This document shows, piece after piece, positions 1 to 5,070 of a DNA stretch of 6,908 nt. Position 1 is the first letter of the stretch. Every line of letters begins with the position of its first letter. Under the pieces are notes generated by a model. The model made no database searches. It was not told where the DNA came from and worked only from the letters and a program-made list of their open reading frames with translations. Where the stretch lies: assembly GCA_029240475.1 (NCBI GenBank), contig JAREAF010000159.1, positions 1 to 6,908 of the forward strand. The letters run 5' to 3'. Source of the stretch: Rhodospirillales bacterium (GTDB taxonomy: Bacteria > Pseudomonadota > Alphaproteobacteria > JAREAF01). The translations under genes and the position numbers were made by a program.

Positions 1-535
1 GGCGGAGCTCGAGTTGCATGCTCTCGCGAAGGTTCTTGTCGAGCGCGCCGAGGGGCTCGTCGAGGAGCAGCACGGCCGGGCTGGTGATGAGCGATCGGGC
101 AAGCGCGACTCGCTGCTGCTGCCCGCCCGAAAGCTGCGCAGGCGAGCGATCCTCGAAGCCGGGAAGCCGCACGAGCGAGAGCGCCTCGCTCACCCGGGGC
201 GGGATCTCCGAACGCGGAACCTTAGCCATCTTGAGGCCGAAGGCGATGTTTTCGGCGACGGTCATGTGGGGGAAGAGGCTGTAGTTCTGGAAAACCATGC
301 CAAGGCGGCGGCGATTCGGAGGCAAGGGCGTGACATCGCGCCCCCCAATCCTGACGAGGCCGCTATCGGGGCGCTCGAAGCCCGCAATGATGCGAAGCGT
401 GGTCGTTTTCCCGCATCCCGACGGTCCGAGGAGGGCGAGCAAGGCTCCAGCCTGGACCGCCAGTGTCAAAGGTTCGACGGCGGCGACAGCGCCGAAGCGC
501 TTCGAGACGTTATCGAGCTCCAGGGACTCAGCCAT
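1..535 (-). CDS. ABC transporter ATP-binding protein, PotA-like (3' end missing)
   Basis: This is the nucleotide-binding subunit of an ABC importer. It would hydrolyse ATP on the cytoplasmic face of an inner-membrane permease. The 178 visible residues run from the start codon at 535 to the left edge. In order they show Walker A GPSGCGKTT (residues 37-45), the Q-loop Gln83 in FQNYSLFPHMTV, the signature LSGGQQQRVALARSL (135-149), Walker B VLLLDE with catalytic Glu160, and the D-loop ALD (164-166). The His switch and any C-terminal TOBE domain lie outside the window. The FQNYSLFPHMTV stretch and overall style match the spermidine/putrescine, iron and 2-aminoethylphosphonate importer ATPases (PotA-type), but the substrate cannot be read from this subunit. 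It starts 16 bases after the SDR stop, so it is probably the third gene of that operon and translated by coupling, since no strong Shine-Dalgarno precedes it. Permease and binding-protein genes are expected further left. Confidence 0.95.
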   Translation of the reverse strand, partial: MAESLELDNVSKRFGAVAAVEPLTLAVQAGALLALLGPSGCGKTTTLRIIAGFERPDSGLVRIGGRDVTPLPPNRRRLGMVFQNYSLFPHMTVAENIAFGLKMAKVPRSEIPPRVSEALSLVRLPGFEDRSPAQLSGGQQQRVALARSLITSPAVLLLDEPLGALDKNLRESMQLELR

Positions 536-551
536 CTGACCGGCGCCGACC

Positions 552-1307
552 CTAGAAGCGGCCGCCATCGACCGAAAGAATTTGGCCGGTGATCCAGCCC
601 GCCTGCTCGCTGGACAGGAACAAGGCCGCCGCGGCGATGTCTTGCGGCGAGCCGAGGCGCCTCGTGTGGAGCGTGTCGACGATCTGGCTCTGGCGCTCAG
701 GCCCGTAGCTCTGCCACTGCTTCAGGGTCGAGGGGTTTGAAAGGATCAGCCCCGGCGCGACCGAATTGACCGTAACTCCGTGGGGCGCGAGCTCGCCGGA
801 GAGCTGCTTCGTCAGGCCAACCAGCGCGTGCTTAGCGGCTGAGTAGGCTTGGATCCCAGTCAGGCTCGGACGTAGCCCGGCCGCCGACGAGATCGTCACG
901 ATCCGACCCCACCCGGCCTCCTTCATCGCAGGCGCCGCGGACTGAACGAGCCAGAACGCCCCATCCACATTGGCCGCGAAGACCGCATGCCAATCGGCCG
1001 GCGAGACCTCCTCGATCGGTCGCCCCACCTGGCCGCACACCCCGCCGGCCGCAAGGACGACGATGTCGAGGCGGCGCTCGGCCGCGATCACGTCCTGCAC
1101 GACTTTGGCCGCCGTCGCGCGATCGGAGAGATCGCCCGGATAGGCTCTCGCGCCAAGCTCCTTCGCCGTCCTTCGCACGCCCTCTTCGTCGATGTCCGCG
1201 AGGTGGATTCGCGCCCCCGCCTCATTGAACGCCGCGGCGATGCCGCGACCGATGCCCTGAGCTGCTCCGGTGACGATAACCACGCGAGAGTCGAACCGAA
1301 TGAACAT
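552..1307 (-). CDS. Short-chain dehydrogenase/reductase (classical SDR)
   Basis: This is a 251-residue cytoplasmic NAD(P)-dependent oxidoreductase of the classical SDR family, of normal length. The Rossmann nucleotide loop TGAAQGIG occupies residues 13-20. Asp38, at the end of the second beta strand (LADID), favours NAD(H) over NADP(H). The catalytic tetrad is complete: Asn113, Ser141 (ISSAAG), Tyr155 and Lys159 (YSAAK). The C-terminal GWITGQILSVDGG is typical of FabG-like members. The usual NNAG motif is LAAG here (85-88), which is a moderate departure. The exact reaction is not deducible; homologues are annotated as 3-oxoacyl-ACP reductases, glucose dehydrogenases and many others. The ATG at 1307 puts the Rossmann strand at the usual distance from the N terminus. 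It lies 6 bases after the stop of the M28-like gene, and the ABC ATPase follows 16 bases beyond its own stop, so it is the middle gene of a tight operon. It may oxidise a product released by the hydrolases encoded here (inference). Confidence 0.95.
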   Translation of the reverse strand: MFIRFDSRVVIVTGAAQGIGRGIAAAFNEAGARIHLADIDEEGVRRTAKELGARAYPGDLSDRATAAKVVQDVIAAERRLDIVVLAAGGVCGQVGRPIEEVSPADWHAVFAANVDGAFWLVQSAAPAMKEAGWGRIVTISSAAGLRPSLTGIQAYSAAKHALVGLTKQLSGELAPHGVTVNSVAPGLILSNPSTLKQWQSYGPERQSQIVDTLHTRRLGSPQDIAAAALFLSSEQAGWITGQILSVDGGRF

Positions 1308-1313
1308 CGGTTG

Positions 1314-3077
1314 TCAGTTCCGTTTTACGGGGTTAGGGCTAAGAGCGCCTTCTACGATCTGAATCGCCTCCTCGATGGCGCTCCTTATCCTGTTGCAGGT
1401 GCGCACCGCGCCGACGGCAGCGAAGCGCGCGCTTTCGCTTCCTTCTCGCATAGCAACGAGCATCCGCAACGGGTCGAGGACGGGAAAGGCGGCCTGCGGC
1501 AAGGCAGGATCGTGCCCGAAGCGATCGCCGCTCGTATAGTCAAGAGGGACAAGGCATCGAGACAGCTTCATTAGCGCGGCGTTCGCCAGCTCGTCGTCGA
1601 GCGCGTCTGATCCCGCTGCCTGCTCCTTGAGGGCCCTCGCCCCTGCCGCAAGGTGCTCGACGCGGGCGATCACGCCACGCACATCGAGAACGGGCCCGAC
1701 GGCGTCGCGAAGGCTCCCCAGCTCGGCCGCGAGCGATGCCGCGTAGGCCTCGTAATCGAGCGGCAAGATCGGCGAGGTCAACAGCGCCCAGATCGCGTGC
1801 AGATAGATGCGCGTGTCCCTGCCGAGCAAACCCTCGTCCATCTTGTCCAGCGTGTCGTCGGGCGTGTGCCACCACCAACCGAACCCGGCGCCCTTCCGCC
1901 CGCTTCCGGCAAAGATCGAGCCGAGGACGTTCTCGCCGCTCCCGAGCGGCTGCTCGCCGACGGTCATAAAGAGCGAGGGAACCCCGATCCCCCAGAAGGA
2001 CTGATCGCCTGCGCGACTCATGCGCAGCCCCGTCAGCTCCTGTTGTCCTTGCTCCAGGATCACCTCGCGCGCGAAGGTTTTGAGCTCCGCGCAAACCGGC
2101 ATGTCCGCCAGAACCGTGTTGCCCTTGGCGCCCGCGGAATCGACATAGACGTGCACCGCGCAGCGCCGCTCGAGCTCCTGCCAGCGATGGTCCGCGTACC
2201 AGGCGGACCCGGAATAGCGCCCATGCGAGTGCCCAGACCAAAAGCAAAGGCGCAAGCCGCGCCGCCACTCCGTGCGGCGGCCAGCCACGATCCTGGCGAC
2301 CTCCAGCATCACAGCGTTTGCGCCGCCATTGTCCATCACGCCGTAATGCCAGGTGTCGTGGTGCCCGGAGAACAGCACGAAGGGGCCTTCGGTCTGGTCT
2401 TGAGGCGGGAGTTCGGCGACGAGAAGGGGCGTGGCGCGCCAGCCCGTATCGATCTCGGCGTTGATCGTCGCTTCCACCGGCTTGCCGTCGGCGATCCGCG
2501 CTTTGATTCTCTCTCCCGCCGATCGACCAATCGTCAACACCACCGTGGTGGGGAGCAGATGCACGGTGTCGGTGTCGGGGCTCCCCCACACCGGGGAGAT
2601 GCACATCTCGTGCAGATGCTCGTGCGGACTGATATGGATCTGGCCGCGCGCGCCGGCGCGGCTCGCGCGTAGGCTCGCCGCCGGAGTGGCGAGCCCGTCG
2701 ACCAGCACGACCCTGCCTTTGACATCGACAGAGGCGAAGTCCCCGTCCGTGCCTTGGCCGACGTAAACGACGAGGCCCGTGAGGCCGCGGTCCGGCGAGC
2801 TTCGCGAGAACGAATGCGTGATGCAGCGAGGGGTCTCGCCCGCGACCTCGACCAATACGCGACCCGGCAAGCTGATATAGGCGTCGTGCTGGATCAGGCT
2901 AGTGACGTATCCGTACCCGTCTAGCACTGCTTGTAAATATCTAAAGCTCTCCAGCTCTTCGGCCGTGCCGGAGAGCTTCACCCGCTTTGCGAAGTCCGCA
3001 AGATGAGAAAACATCAGCGAGGTGCTGATTTTAGCACCAAGAGCCCCTACCGTCCCGCTTTCTGATGACTTGGTCAT
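1314..3077 (-). CDS. M28-family metallopeptidase-like protein with PA domain and PSMA-like layout; catalytic Glu-Glu replaced
   Basis: This 587-residue protein resembles M28 zinc aminopeptidases and carboxypeptidases, which cleave amide bonds with two metal ions. An N-terminal segment (1-95) is followed by a PA-like insertion (about 95-205), the M28 catalytic fold (about 205-430) and a helical C-terminal region. Its KLSRCLVPLDYTSGDRFGHD stretch recalls the dimerisation domain of glutamate carboxypeptidase II (PSMA). By eye, PSMA's zinc ligands His377, Asp387, Asp453 and His553 match His239, Asp249, Asp313 and His404, with similar spacing. The general base and bridging ligand pair, Glu424-Glu425 in PSMA, falls on His283-Ser284 within SGHSHGRYSGS. 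The enzyme is therefore either a variant with different metal chemistry or not a peptidase. No signal peptide or membrane segment is seen, so it is probably cytoplasmic. The ATG at 3077 is preferred because GAGAG lies 7 bases upstream; Met22 (3014) is an alternative. It is first in an operon with the SDR and ABC ATPase. The family is fairly certain; the substrate is unknown. Confidence 0.88.
   Translation of the reverse strand: MTKSSESGTVGALGAKISTSLMFSHLADFAKRVKLSGTAEELESFRYLQAVLDGYGYVTSLIQHDAYISLPGRVLVEVAGETPRCITHSFSRSSPDRGLTGLVVYVGQGTDGDFASVDVKGRVVLVDGLATPAASLRASRAGARGQIHISPHEHLHEMCISPVWGSPDTDTVHLLPTTVVLTIGRSAGERIKARIADGKPVEATINAEIDTGWRATPLLVAELPPQDQTEGPFVLFSGHHDTWHYGVMDNGGANAVMLEVARIVAGRRTEWRRGLRLCFWSGHSHGRYSGSAWYADHRWQELERRCAVHVYVDSAGAKGNTVLADMPVCAELKTFAREVILEQGQQELTGLRMSRAGDQSFWGIGVPSLFMTVGEQPLGSGENVLGSIFAGSGRKGAGFGWWWHTPDDTLDKMDEGLLGRDTRIYLHAIWALLTSPILPLDYEAYAASLAAELGSLRDAVGPVLDVRGVIARVEHLAAGARALKEQAAGSDALDDELANAALMKLSRCLVPLDYTSGDRFGHDPALPQAAFPVLDPLRMLVAMREGSESARFAAVGAVRTCNRIRSAIEEAIQIVEGALSPNPVKRN
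3021..3038 (-). repeat. Perfect hairpin near the 5' end of the M28-like gene
   Basis: GGTGCT and AGCACC form perfect 6-base arms around a 6-base loop (GATTTT on the plus strand). In the minus-strand transcript the hairpin covers codons 14-19 of the M28-like gene. If translation started at Met22 (3014) it would instead sit just upstream of that start. It could be chance or a translational element; there is no U-tract to suggest a terminator. Confidence 0.3.
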
Positions 3078-3084
3078 GCACGAG

Positions 3085-3089
3085 CTCTC
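3085..3089 (-). promoter_or_regulatory. Shine-Dalgarno for the M28-like gene
   Basis: GAGAG on the minus strand lies 7 bases before the ATG at 3077. It is the main reason to prefer that start over Met22 at 3014, which has no purine-rich stretch at a suitable distance. Confidence 0.45.
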
Positions 3090-3102
3090 GCTGGTAAATG
3101 CT

Positions 3103-3129
3103 TCTATATCAGGGTGACAGAATTGTTAG
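3103..3129 (-). promoter_or_regulatory. Weak sigma-70-like promoter candidate for the left operon
   Basis: On the minus strand, CTAACA (3129-3124) and TATAGA (3108-3103) are separated by 15 bases, about 25 bases before the M28-like start. The spacing is short and the -35 box matches only 4 of 6 consensus bases, so this is tentative. It is the most AT-rich, promoter-like stretch ahead of that gene. Confidence 0.22.
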
Positions 3130-3131
3130 CC

Positions 3132-3153
3132 CCTTAGGAAGGCGTTCCTCAGA
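3132..3153. repeat. Imperfect inverted repeat, possible operator
   Basis: CCTTAGGAA and TTCCTCAGA flank the 4-base spacer GGCG. Seven of nine positions pair, including the inner AGGAA/TTCCT without mismatch. It lies immediately upstream of the candidate -35 box of the left operon, where an activator or repressor could bind. Chance occurrence is possible. Confidence 0.25.
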
Positions 3154-3251
3154 CCTGAACATCGACTCGGTTCTCCCCTTAAAACCCGCGAGGCACGTTG
3201 TTGGCCCTGCTCCTGGTGGCCACTTATTTAAGCCACATCTCGGAATCGGGG

Positions 3252-3267
3252 TGGATTCCCGAATCCA
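3252..3267. repeat. Perfect inverted repeat TGGATTC-CC-GAATCCA, possible operator
   Basis: The two 7-base arms are perfectly complementary around a 2-base spacer, near the middle of the divergent intergenic region. The symmetry and size suit a dimeric DNA-binding protein. No run of T follows, so it does not look like a terminator. No regulator that might bind it is encoded in the window. Confidence 0.35.
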
Positions 3268-3424
3268 GTGGGGCTGAGCGTGCCACAAACAGGACGAACA
3301 GCACGAGTCCGCTTAGCGTCACAACCGGCAGTGTCTGACCCCGATACGACATTGATGCGCCGAGCCCCAGGCGTGATATCGTCAGATTGGTCGAACCTTC
3401 AGAGCACCATGAAGCGAAGGGAGT

Positions 3425-3452
3425 TTGACACAGGGACACAATCCGGTGAGAC
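3425..3452 (+). promoter_or_regulatory. Sigma-70-like promoter candidate for the right operon
   Basis: A consensus TTGACA (3425-3430) is followed after 16 bases by TGAGAC (3447-3452), a poor -10 box. Transcription would begin about 20 bases before the GAF start at 3481, leaving room for its Shine-Dalgarno. A short symmetric element, CGGT-GAG-ACCG (3444-3454), overlaps the -10 position. Only the -35 box is a good match. Confidence 0.28.
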
Positions 3453-3468
3453 CGATGCTGGGCGGCTC

Positions 3469-3473
3469 GAGGG
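3469..3473 (+). promoter_or_regulatory. Shine-Dalgarno for the GAF gene
   Basis: GAGGG sits 7 bases before the ATG at 3481. It supports that start over the in-frame upstream ATGs at 3268 and 3409, whose extra residues do not look like part of the family. Confidence 0.55.
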
Positions 3474-3480
3474 CGGGATA

Positions 3481-3996
3481 ATGGGCTCCAAGCGCACCGC
3501 GATCCTACTTGACGCGGTCCGGTCCGAGCTCGCCGAACCGCAGCCCCGGTTCGACGGGCTCGCACGCGCGTTGCAGGACGTTGCCGGCTACAAGGTCCTC
3601 ACGCTACTCAAGTTCGATGTCGCGACCTTCCGCTCGGTCCGTCTTTTCAGCACCGAGCCCAGCTACCCGGTCGGCGGCGTCAAGCAGCACCAGCGCGGGA
3701 CCGCTTGGAGCGAGCACATCGTCGATCGGCGTGTTCCTTTTCTCGCCGCAACGCTCGAGGATGTCCGGCGCAGCTTTCACGACCACGCGGGAATCGAAGC
3801 CGCGAACTGCGGCTCGACCCTCAGCGTGCCTATCCTGCATCGTGACCGACCGATTGGGACCGTCAATTTGTGGCATGTTTCGGGCTTCTACAAACCCGTT
3901 TCGGCAGGGCCGGTGCTTACGTTCGCGCCCCTTCTCGTTCCGGTCTGCCTGGACGAGGGTATGTGCATCGTCGCTGTGCCGCGGCAGTCGGGCTGA
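3481..3996 (+). CDS. Small stand-alone GAF-domain protein
   Basis: This 171-residue protein consists almost entirely of one GAF-like domain (about residues 25-155). GAF domains bind small molecules such as cyclic nucleotides, haem or metabolites in signalling proteins. Recognisable parts are a short N-terminal helix (AILLDAVRSELAEPQPRF), the strand GYKVLTLLKFD (36-46), the YPVGG loop (62-66), W..HIVDRRVPF (76-87) and the C-terminal strands STLSVPIL..RPIGTVNLWH..GFY (112-137). No HTH, kinase, cyclase or other output domain is attached. It does not show the cysteine pattern of free methionine-(R)-sulfoxide reductases, the best-known single-domain GAF enzymes. No signal peptide is present, so it is cytoplasmic. 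It is first in the right operon, 44 bases before the binding-protein gene. A ligand-sensing or ligand-binding role linked to that transport is plausible but inferred. The last roughly 15 residues look unlike the rest of the family as I remember it. Confidence 0.78.
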   Translation: MGSKRTAILLDAVRSELAEPQPRFDGLARALQDVAGYKVLTLLKFDVATFRSVRLFSTEPSYPVGGVKQHQRGTAWSEHIVDRRVPFLAATLEDVRRSFHDHAGIEAANCGSTLSVPILHRDRPIGTVNLWHVSGFYKPVSAGPVLTFAPLLVPVCLDEGMCIVAVPRQSG

Positions 3997-4025
3997 ACGA
4001 GGCCACTTCGGACTTGTCATCGAAT

Positions 4026-4031
4026 AGGAGG
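4026..4031 (+). promoter_or_regulatory. Strong Shine-Dalgarno for the binding-protein gene
   Basis: AGGAGG is a full anti-16S match 9 bases before the ATG at 4041. It fixes the start there, although the frame is open back to 3870. A strong site fits the high expression usual for periplasmic binding proteins. Confidence 0.8.
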
Positions 4032-4040
4032 ACTCTGATC

Positions 4041-5009
4041 ATGACTGTCGAGCGCTTCGCGAGCATCTTGAATGTGGCGTTTGCGTTGATCGCGCTCGGC
4101 GCCTCCGGCGTGCAAGCTCAGAGCTGGCCGACCCAGTCCGTGCGCATGATCGTGGGCTTTGCGCCCGGAGGCACTGCCGACATCCTCGCACGCAAGCTTC
4201 AGACGCCGCTGTCCGCCCGGCTCGGACAACCGATCGTAATCGAGAACCGCCCGGGTGCGAGCGGGGCTATCGCGACGGCCGAGGTGGCTCGTGCATCGGA
4301 TGGTCACACCTTCGCTCTCGTCGTCAGCACGCACGCGTCTCTGCCGGCCATCAACCGCAAGCTACCCTACGACACGTTGCGCGACATCGTGCCAATCAGC
4401 TTGATCGGGCGCATCCCCCTGATCCTGGTGGCGAAGCTCGGGCTGCCGGCGAACACGCTGCCGGAGCTCGTGGCGCTGGCTAAGGAGCGGCCTGGCGCCT
4501 TGAACTATGCTCACCCCGGCATCGGCCTCTCGCACCACTTTGCGGGCGAGTTGCTCAAGCAGCGCGGCGGAATCAACATCGTGCCCGTTGCCTACCGCGG
4601 CGCGGCGCCGGCGCTGACGGACGTGATCGCGGGCCAGATCGACATGACCTTCGCGACGACGCCCTCGGTGCGGGACCCTGTTGAGAGCCGGCTCGTTCGC
4701 GCGCTCGCCTCCACAGGCTCGCAGCGCTCAATGCCCTCCGTCCCCACTTTCGCCGAGGTCGGGTTCGAGGGATTCGACGTGAGCGAATGGTACGGCATCG
4801 TCGGGCCAGCCGGCACGCCGCCGGGCGTCGTGGCGCGCCTCAGCGCAGAGATCAATGACGCGTTGGAGGATTCGCAGCTCCAGGATTGGCTTCGTGCGAA
4901 CGCGCTTCAGCGCGGCGCCACCACGCCCGAAGGCTTCCGCGATTTCGTCGCGAAGGAGATCGAGCGATCGAAGGTGATTGCCGAGACCGCGAAGATCAGC
5001 GTCGAATGA
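4041..5009 (+). CDS. Periplasmic solute-binding protein of the Bug/TctC family
   Basis: This 322-residue extracytoplasmic binding protein has the normal length of the tripartite tricarboxylate transporter receptor (Bug) family. Members capture small carboxylates, amino acids or related compounds in the periplasm. The N terminus has a Sec signal peptide: a hydrophobic core ILNVAFALIALGA (9-21), then VQA before QS, with predicted cleavage after Ala26. Family marks follow: WPTQSVRMIVGFAPGGTADILAR (29-51), IENRPGASG (67-75), the DG at 87-88, LPYDTLRDIVPISLIG (108-123), the lobe-two PVAYRGAAPALTDVIAGQID (182-201) and GIVGPAGTPPGVVARL (252-267). The PGG..D loop (42-47) takes part in ligand binding in characterised Bug proteins. 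The ligand cannot be predicted from sequence. No TctA or TctB membrane subunit is seen in the window; many Bug proteins are orphans that share permeases or act in sensing. A GAF gene lies 44 bases upstream and a GGT-like hydrolase gene 57 bases downstream. Confidence 0.96.
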   Translation: MTVERFASILNVAFALIALGASGVQAQSWPTQSVRMIVGFAPGGTADILARKLQTPLSARLGQPIVIENRPGASGAIATAEVARASDGHTFALVVSTHASLPAINRKLPYDTLRDIVPISLIGRIPLILVAKLGLPANTLPELVALAKERPGALNYAHPGIGLSHHFAGELLKQRGGINIVPVAYRGAAPALTDVIAGQIDMTFATTPSVRDPVESRLVRALASTGSQRSMPSVPTFAEVGFEGFDVSEWYGIVGPAGTPPGVVARLSAEINDALEDSQLQDWLRANALQRGATTPEGFRDFVAKEIERSKVIAETAKISVE

Positions 5010-5010
5010 G

Positions 5011-5070
5011 ATGATGACGGTGCTTCTGCCACAGCCGAATCTCGAGCAAGACGAGCTAGCAGATCGATGA
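5011..5070 (+). CDS. Possible 19-codon linking ORF before the GGT-like gene
   Basis: An ATG one base after the binding-protein stop opens a frame encoding MMTVLLPQPNLEQDELADR. Its TGA overlaps the ATG of the GGT-like gene (ATGA, 5067-5070). It has no clear Shine-Dalgarno and could only be reached by reinitiation. Its likely value, if any, is to carry ribosomes across the 57-base gap to a start that itself lacks a good Shine-Dalgarno. The peptide resembles nothing I know, and chance is a serious alternative. Confidence 0.2.
   Translation: MMTVLLPQPNLEQDELADR

Larger units (their letters stand above)
3078..3480. other. Divergent intergenic regulatory region (about 400 bases)
   Basis: No convincing gene lies between the M28-like start and the chosen GAF start. 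Base composition is visibly less GC-rich than in the flanking genes, as expected for promoters. The plus-strand reading frame of the GAF gene stays open back to an ATG at 3268, but the added residues resemble no GAF N terminus and look non-coding. Candidate content is a weak promoter towards the left operon, a TTGACA-containing promoter towards the right operon, and two inverted repeats (3132-3153 and 3252-3267). A short minus-strand frame with one hydrophobic stretch (3224-3352) is discussed as a finding. Confidence 0.6.

Noticed and set aside
558..565. GCGGCCGC palindrome near the SDR 3' end
   Set aside because: It lies within the coding sequence for the terminal Gly-Gly-Arg residues and is expected by chance in GC-rich DNA.
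14..592. Plus-strand frame of 192 codons over the ABC ATPase region
   Set aside because: The minus strand encodes intact Walker A, signature and Walker B motifs; the plus-strand translation has no motif.
987..1574. Plus-strand frame of 195 codons opposite the SDR and the end of the M28-like gene
   Set aside because: It crosses the junction of two clear minus-strand genes and resembles no family.
1540..2672. Long frames overlapping the M28-like gene (minus 1540-2604, plus 1653-2672)
   Set aside because: Both have Arg/Ala/Pro-rich low-information translations without motifs, whereas the 1314-3077 frame carries ordered M28 motifs.
3216..3236. GTGGC...GCCAC inverted repeat with an 11-base AT-rich loop, considered as a terminator
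   Set aside because: Arms are only 5 bases, no T-run follows and no gene ends nearby, so it gives no support for a terminator.
3268..3480. N-terminal extension of the GAF protein from upstream in-frame ATGs (3268, 3409)
   Set aside because: The added residues are not GAF-like, and a Shine-Dalgarno at 3469-3473 supports the start at 3481; 3409 cannot be wholly excluded.
3481..3996. GAF protein as a free methionine-(R)-sulfoxide reductase
   Set aside because: Only one cysteine (Cys110) lies in the domain core; the conserved catalytic cysteine set of that enzyme is not present.
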